This document shows, in pieces, positions 23,561 to 25,522 of a stretch of DNA of 25,522 bases. The stretch's first letter is position 1. Every line of letters starts with the position of its first letter. The position numbers were made by a program, and so were the translations under genes. The stretch lies in assembly GCA_045603485.1 (NCBI GenBank), contig JAZUMF010000022.1, forward strand, positions 1 to 25,522, written 5' to 3'. The notes under the pieces were generated by a model. That model was not told the origin of the DNA and ran no database searches. It worked only from the letters and a program-made list of their open reading frames with translations. Source of the stretch: RGIG5952 sp045603485 (GTDB lineage Bacteria > Verrucomicrobiota > Kiritimatiellia > RFP12 > JAAYLN01).

Positions 23561-24723
23561 TTGTCACCCTTCACAAGTGCGCGCAACATATTCGCCCGCG
23601 CCTTAGCATCTGCCCGTGAAGGACGCTCACCTTGCAAAAGTGCCGCGGTTCCCTGACGAGGGCTATAGGGGAAGACATGAATTGAATCAAAAGCGAAGTC
23701 CCTTACCAAACTATATGTTTGCATAAAAGCCGCCTCATCTTCGCCAGGCAACCCAGTAATAAAATCACCGCTCAAAAACAATCCATCAAGCTTGCCACGG
23801 TAATTTTGCAGAATTTCACGAATTTGTTCGCCAGTATAACGCCTTCGAGCCAAAGCAAGCACCCTACTATCCCCCGATTGAATTGGCAGATGAATAAAAC
23901 GGTTAAAATTTTGATGACTCCGCATCACATCAATAATTCCATCATCACATATCCCGGGCTCTATTGACCCCACCGACACATTGACACCATAATCTGCAGC
24001 CAAAGAACAAATCTCCGAAATAAGCTCAGGAAGACCAATCTCTCCATCTTTGTAACAGGCCAAATTGCAACCCGTTAAAACAATCTCCCGAAAGCCCGCC
24101 TCGCAAAAATCCGTCGCGCACCTAATTGCCGTCTCCGAAGGCAAAGACACCGGAGCGCCTCGCGTAAAAGGCACAATACAGTAAGCACAACGAAATGCAC
24201 ATCCGTCCTGCACCTTAAGCAATGCCATATCCTTATGCTTACAATGTGGCGTTCGCCCTGGAGAAGCCCACAAAGTGCCCGTAGCCGGCAGTATCGGTGT
24301 CGCATCCGGCTCCACCAAAGCAGACGGAAAAGCCGCAACAGGACGGACCCTAACAGGCGCACCGCGCCTTCCCTCTCCAAATGCCTCAGCGACAATTTTC
24401 AGCAAATCAGCCTCATCAGCCTTGACGACAACCAAATCCGCACCTGCATCCCTCAATGTCAAAGTCGGAATTGCCGCTGTCGCGCAGCCTGTAACAACAA
24501 CAAAAGGCAACAAATCCTCACTCACATCAAGCTTCAAAGCACGCAATGTCTGCAGCGTCGAACGCTCAGCCTGCCTCGTCACAGCACAACTTCTGACAAT
24601 AACGACATCACTCTGCACCTCTCCTTGAACAACAGTCCAGCCAGCCGCCGAAAACTCAGCAGCAAAAATCGCCTCCTCCGCTTGATTTAAGCGACACCCC
24701 AATGTTATAAATCGTATTGTCAT
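23557..24723 (-). CDS. mtaB: tRNA t6A37 methylthiotransferase, MtaB type (radical SAM)
   Basis: 388 residues. The N-terminal UPF0004 domain holds the three cysteines for the auxiliary 4Fe-4S cluster: C10 (ITLGCRLNQAE), C46 (VIVRSCAVT) and C80 (VVVTGCAT). The radical SAM cluster is C175-x3-C179-x2-C182 in DGCAFRCAYCIVPFTRGAPV. SIEPGICDDGIIDVM, HLPIQSGDSRVLALARRRYT and FITGLPGEDEAAF complete the MtaB pattern. The enzyme adds a methylthio group to t6A37 of tRNAs reading ANN codons. The protein ends soon after HVFPYSPRQGTAA with no C-terminal TRAM domain, whereas longer relatives of ~430-450 residues have one. It is G+C-richer than the glycan cluster and looks like a core chromosomal gene marking the cluster boundary. 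Confidence 0.9.
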   Translation of the reverse strand: MTIRFITLGCRLNQAEEAIFAAEFSAAGWTVVQGEVQSDVVIVRSCAVTRQAERSTLQTLRALKLDVSEDLLPFVVVTGCATAAIPTLTLRDAGADLVVVKADEADLLKIVAEAFGEGRRGAPVRVRPVAAFPSALVEPDATPILPATGTLWASPGRTPHCKHKDMALLKVQDGCAFRCAYCIVPFTRGAPVSLPSETAIRCATDFCEAGFREIVLTGCNLACYKDGEIGLPELISEICSLAADYGVNVSVGSIEPGICDDGIIDVMRSHQNFNRFIHLPIQSGDSRVLALARRRYTGEQIREILQNYRGKLDGLFLSGDFITGLPGEDEAAFMQTYSLVRDFAFDSIHVFPYSPRQGTAALLQGERPSRADAKARANMLRALVKGDN

Positions 24724-24729
24724 ATACTA

Positions 24730-24756
24730 ATTATATCATATTCCTCTCGTTGTCAG
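24730..24756 (-). promoter_or_regulatory. Promoter candidate for mtaB, near-leaderless
   Basis: Consensus -10 TATAAT (minus strand 24735-24730) ends 6 nt before ATG 24723. A CTGACA -35 box lies at a short 15-bp spacing (24756-24751). Transcription would begin on or next to the start codon. GAGAGGA lies ~15 nt further upstream than a working Shine-Dalgarno site would. Confidence 0.45.
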
Positions 24757-24775
24757 TCTATAGCATCACACCTTT

Positions 24776-24796
24776 AAGTGTCACACTGTTACACTT
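24776..24796. promoter_or_regulatory. 21-bp near-perfect palindrome upstream of mtaB
   Basis: Arms AAGTGT.ACA and TGT.ACACTT around one central base, with only one mismatched pair among ten. It lies ~20 bp upstream of the candidate -35 box of mtaB. The size and symmetry fit a dimeric repressor or activator site; I cannot name the regulator. Confidence 0.5.
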
Positions 24797-24961
24797 GACA
24801 TAACAACCCAACCTTACTATACTAATCACACAAAATAATTGATGATACAACAGCGTCTGAGCCCCCACCTCCCTTTCCTCGCGTATTTCATAACTCGCAA
24901 ACTGTCTTTACTGTCAAACGTACCACCTTATAACCTTTAAGACCCAAGTAACAAAATCCCA

Positions 24962-25007
24962 GTGTTCTTTGCAGTAAAACTTTTTAAGGGGACAGGCCTT
25001 TTTGATT
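24962..25007 (+). repeat. REP-like direct repeat, copy 1
   Basis: Word order TTCTTTGC.GTAAAACT, then TTTTTAAGGGGACAGGCCT, then TTTTGATT. The first part is shared with copy 2 and the last with copy 3. The core AGGGGACAGGCCT ends in the palindrome AGGCCT. Confidence 0.7.
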
Positions 25008-25109
25008 CCACTTTGCAATATCTTAATAATGAACATTCTAAATTTTTGGCACACGCAAAATGAGATTACGGTGCGGAACAAATTTTCACCGAAAATCTCT
25101 GCGGGCTCG

Positions 25110-25148
25110 GCGTTCTTTGCGGTAAAACTCTTTAAGGGAACAGGCCTT
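25110..25148 (+). repeat. REP-like direct repeat, copy 2
   Basis: Starts with GCGTTCTTTGC and GTAAAACTC as copy 1, then TTTAAGGGAACAGGCCTT. It lacks the TTTTTGATT end. Confidence 0.7.
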
Positions 25149-25157
25149 GGCATTTCG

Positions 25158-25188
25158 AACTTTTTAAGAGGACAGGCCTTTTTGATTT
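25158..25188 (+). repeat. REP-like direct repeat, copy 3
   Basis: AACTTTTTAAGAGGACAGG followed by CCTTTTTGATTT. It lacks the TTCTTTGC start and lies only 9 bp after copy 2 in the same orientation. Confidence 0.7.
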
Positions 25189-25366
25189 CAACCTAAATTC
25201 GGCAGTTGGAAGCATAAAATCTCCGTTTGACGCAATAAAATTGTGGGCTTTGCTTTTGTTTTGCGTTTCACCCGAAACAAGAAGGACTGTCGCTTAAAAA
25301 GTTTATATACCAAAATCTTGACTCAATAACTTCCTATAACTTAAGCAAAGTTTGCAAGTAGAATCT

Positions 25367-25398
25367 GTTTGATAGTTTGCGAGTTTGACAGTTTTTCA
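25367..25398 (+). repeat. Octamer tandem repeat (GTTTGNNA)
   Basis: Four consecutive 8-bp units: GTTTGATA, GTTTGCGA, GTTTGACA and the degenerate GTTTTTCA. Two of the same octamers occur in reverse complement at 24895-24902 and 24912-24919, so the family flanks the REP-like copies in opposite orientation. Confidence 0.55.
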
Positions 25399-25462
25399 CG
25401 CGGCGAAACTCCTCAACTCCCAATCTCCTCTTCTCCCAGTAGCAAAATTGACATTATACGCG

Positions 25463-25505
25463 AGACATTAGACTTGTGAGACTTCGGGCTTAAGACATAA
25501 GACTT
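25463..25505. repeat. Degenerate heptamer series AGACTT/AGACAT
   Basis: Units start at 25463, 25470, 25479, 25493 and 25500, mostly multiples of 7 apart. The region resembles a decayed heptamer microsatellite. No function is evident. Confidence 0.4.
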
Positions 25506-25522
25506 CTAGGAATCTTGTGTGG

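Larger units (their letters stand above)
24724..25522. other. Gene-free, repeat-rich intergenic region
   Basis: About 800 bases with no credible coding sequence. It contains the mtaB promoter and palindrome, three copies of a REP-like element, octamer words of the form GTTTGNNA in both orientations, and a heptamer-spaced AGACTT/AGACAT series at the end. Short open frames here (for example 24914-25153 on the minus strand) consist largely of repeat sequence. No tRNA or other RNA gene was recognised. Confidence 0.6.

Noticed and set aside
24962..25188. CRISPR array
   Set aside because: Only three unevenly spaced, mosaic repeats, no uniform spacers and no cas genes in the window.
24914..25196. 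Small open frames of 64-79 codons on both strands
   Set aside because: They are made mostly of REP-like repeat sequence and lack ribosome-binding sites.

Overview
The window looks like a bacterial chromosome segment from a Gram-negative organism. The signs are a putative outer-envelope lipoprotein, a periplasmic-binding-protein ABC importer and a surface-polysaccharide gene cluster. Two REP-associated (Y1/HUH) transposases, a Yej-type importer beside a GH32-like enzyme, and mixed use of Shine-Dalgarno sites would fit the Planctomycetes-Verrucomicrobia-Lentisphaerae group. That placement is an inference from gene style only; there is no rRNA gene or marker gene to anchor it.

Left part (1-9631, all on the minus strand). 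In transcription order: a glycerol-1-phosphate-dehydrogenase-like enzyme, a Gfo/Idh/MocA oxidoreductase, a solute-binding protein, two Yej-type permeases (one with a large extra domain), and a GH32-like five-bladed propeller protein whose catalytic motifs look altered. No ATPase for the importer lies in the window. At the left edge is a partial RAYT transposase with a near-consensus promoter (TTGACA-N17-TATACT). This block reads as uptake and processing of a small glycan or sugar derivative.

Middle part (9647-23505) is A+T-richer and is a polysaccharide or glycoprotein glycan locus. A plus-strand operon with a clear sigma70-type promoter encodes an FrhB-like iron-sulfur protein, a polysaccharide pyruvyl transferase and a GT4 glycosyltransferase. 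It converges on a minus-strand series that starts with a LamG-type lipoprotein. That series holds three more paralogous GT4 enzymes, three GT-A (GT2-like) transferases and a second RAYT transposase. The second RAYT is fitted into the operon with a 1-bp overlap upstream and supplies the ribosome-binding site of the next gene. It carries an in-frame 27-bp minisatellite and a DprA-like C-terminal extension. Two near-identical ~120-150 bp leader sequences flank one GT gene and make it a 1.2-kb cassette. At the convergence point a Phd/VapC toxin-antitoxin pair sits directly upstream of a truncated GT10 fucosyltransferase-like remnant.

Right part (23557-25522): an MtaB-type tRNA methylthiotransferase without a visible TRAM domain, then ~800 bp without a credible gene. 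That stretch is rich in short repeats: three copies of a REP-like AGGGGACAGGCCT element, an octamer series and a heptamer series. The most noteworthy items are the operon-embedded, repeat-bearing RAYT/DprA-like gene, the leader-flanked glycosyltransferase cassette, and the toxin-antitoxin/fucosyltransferase scar.
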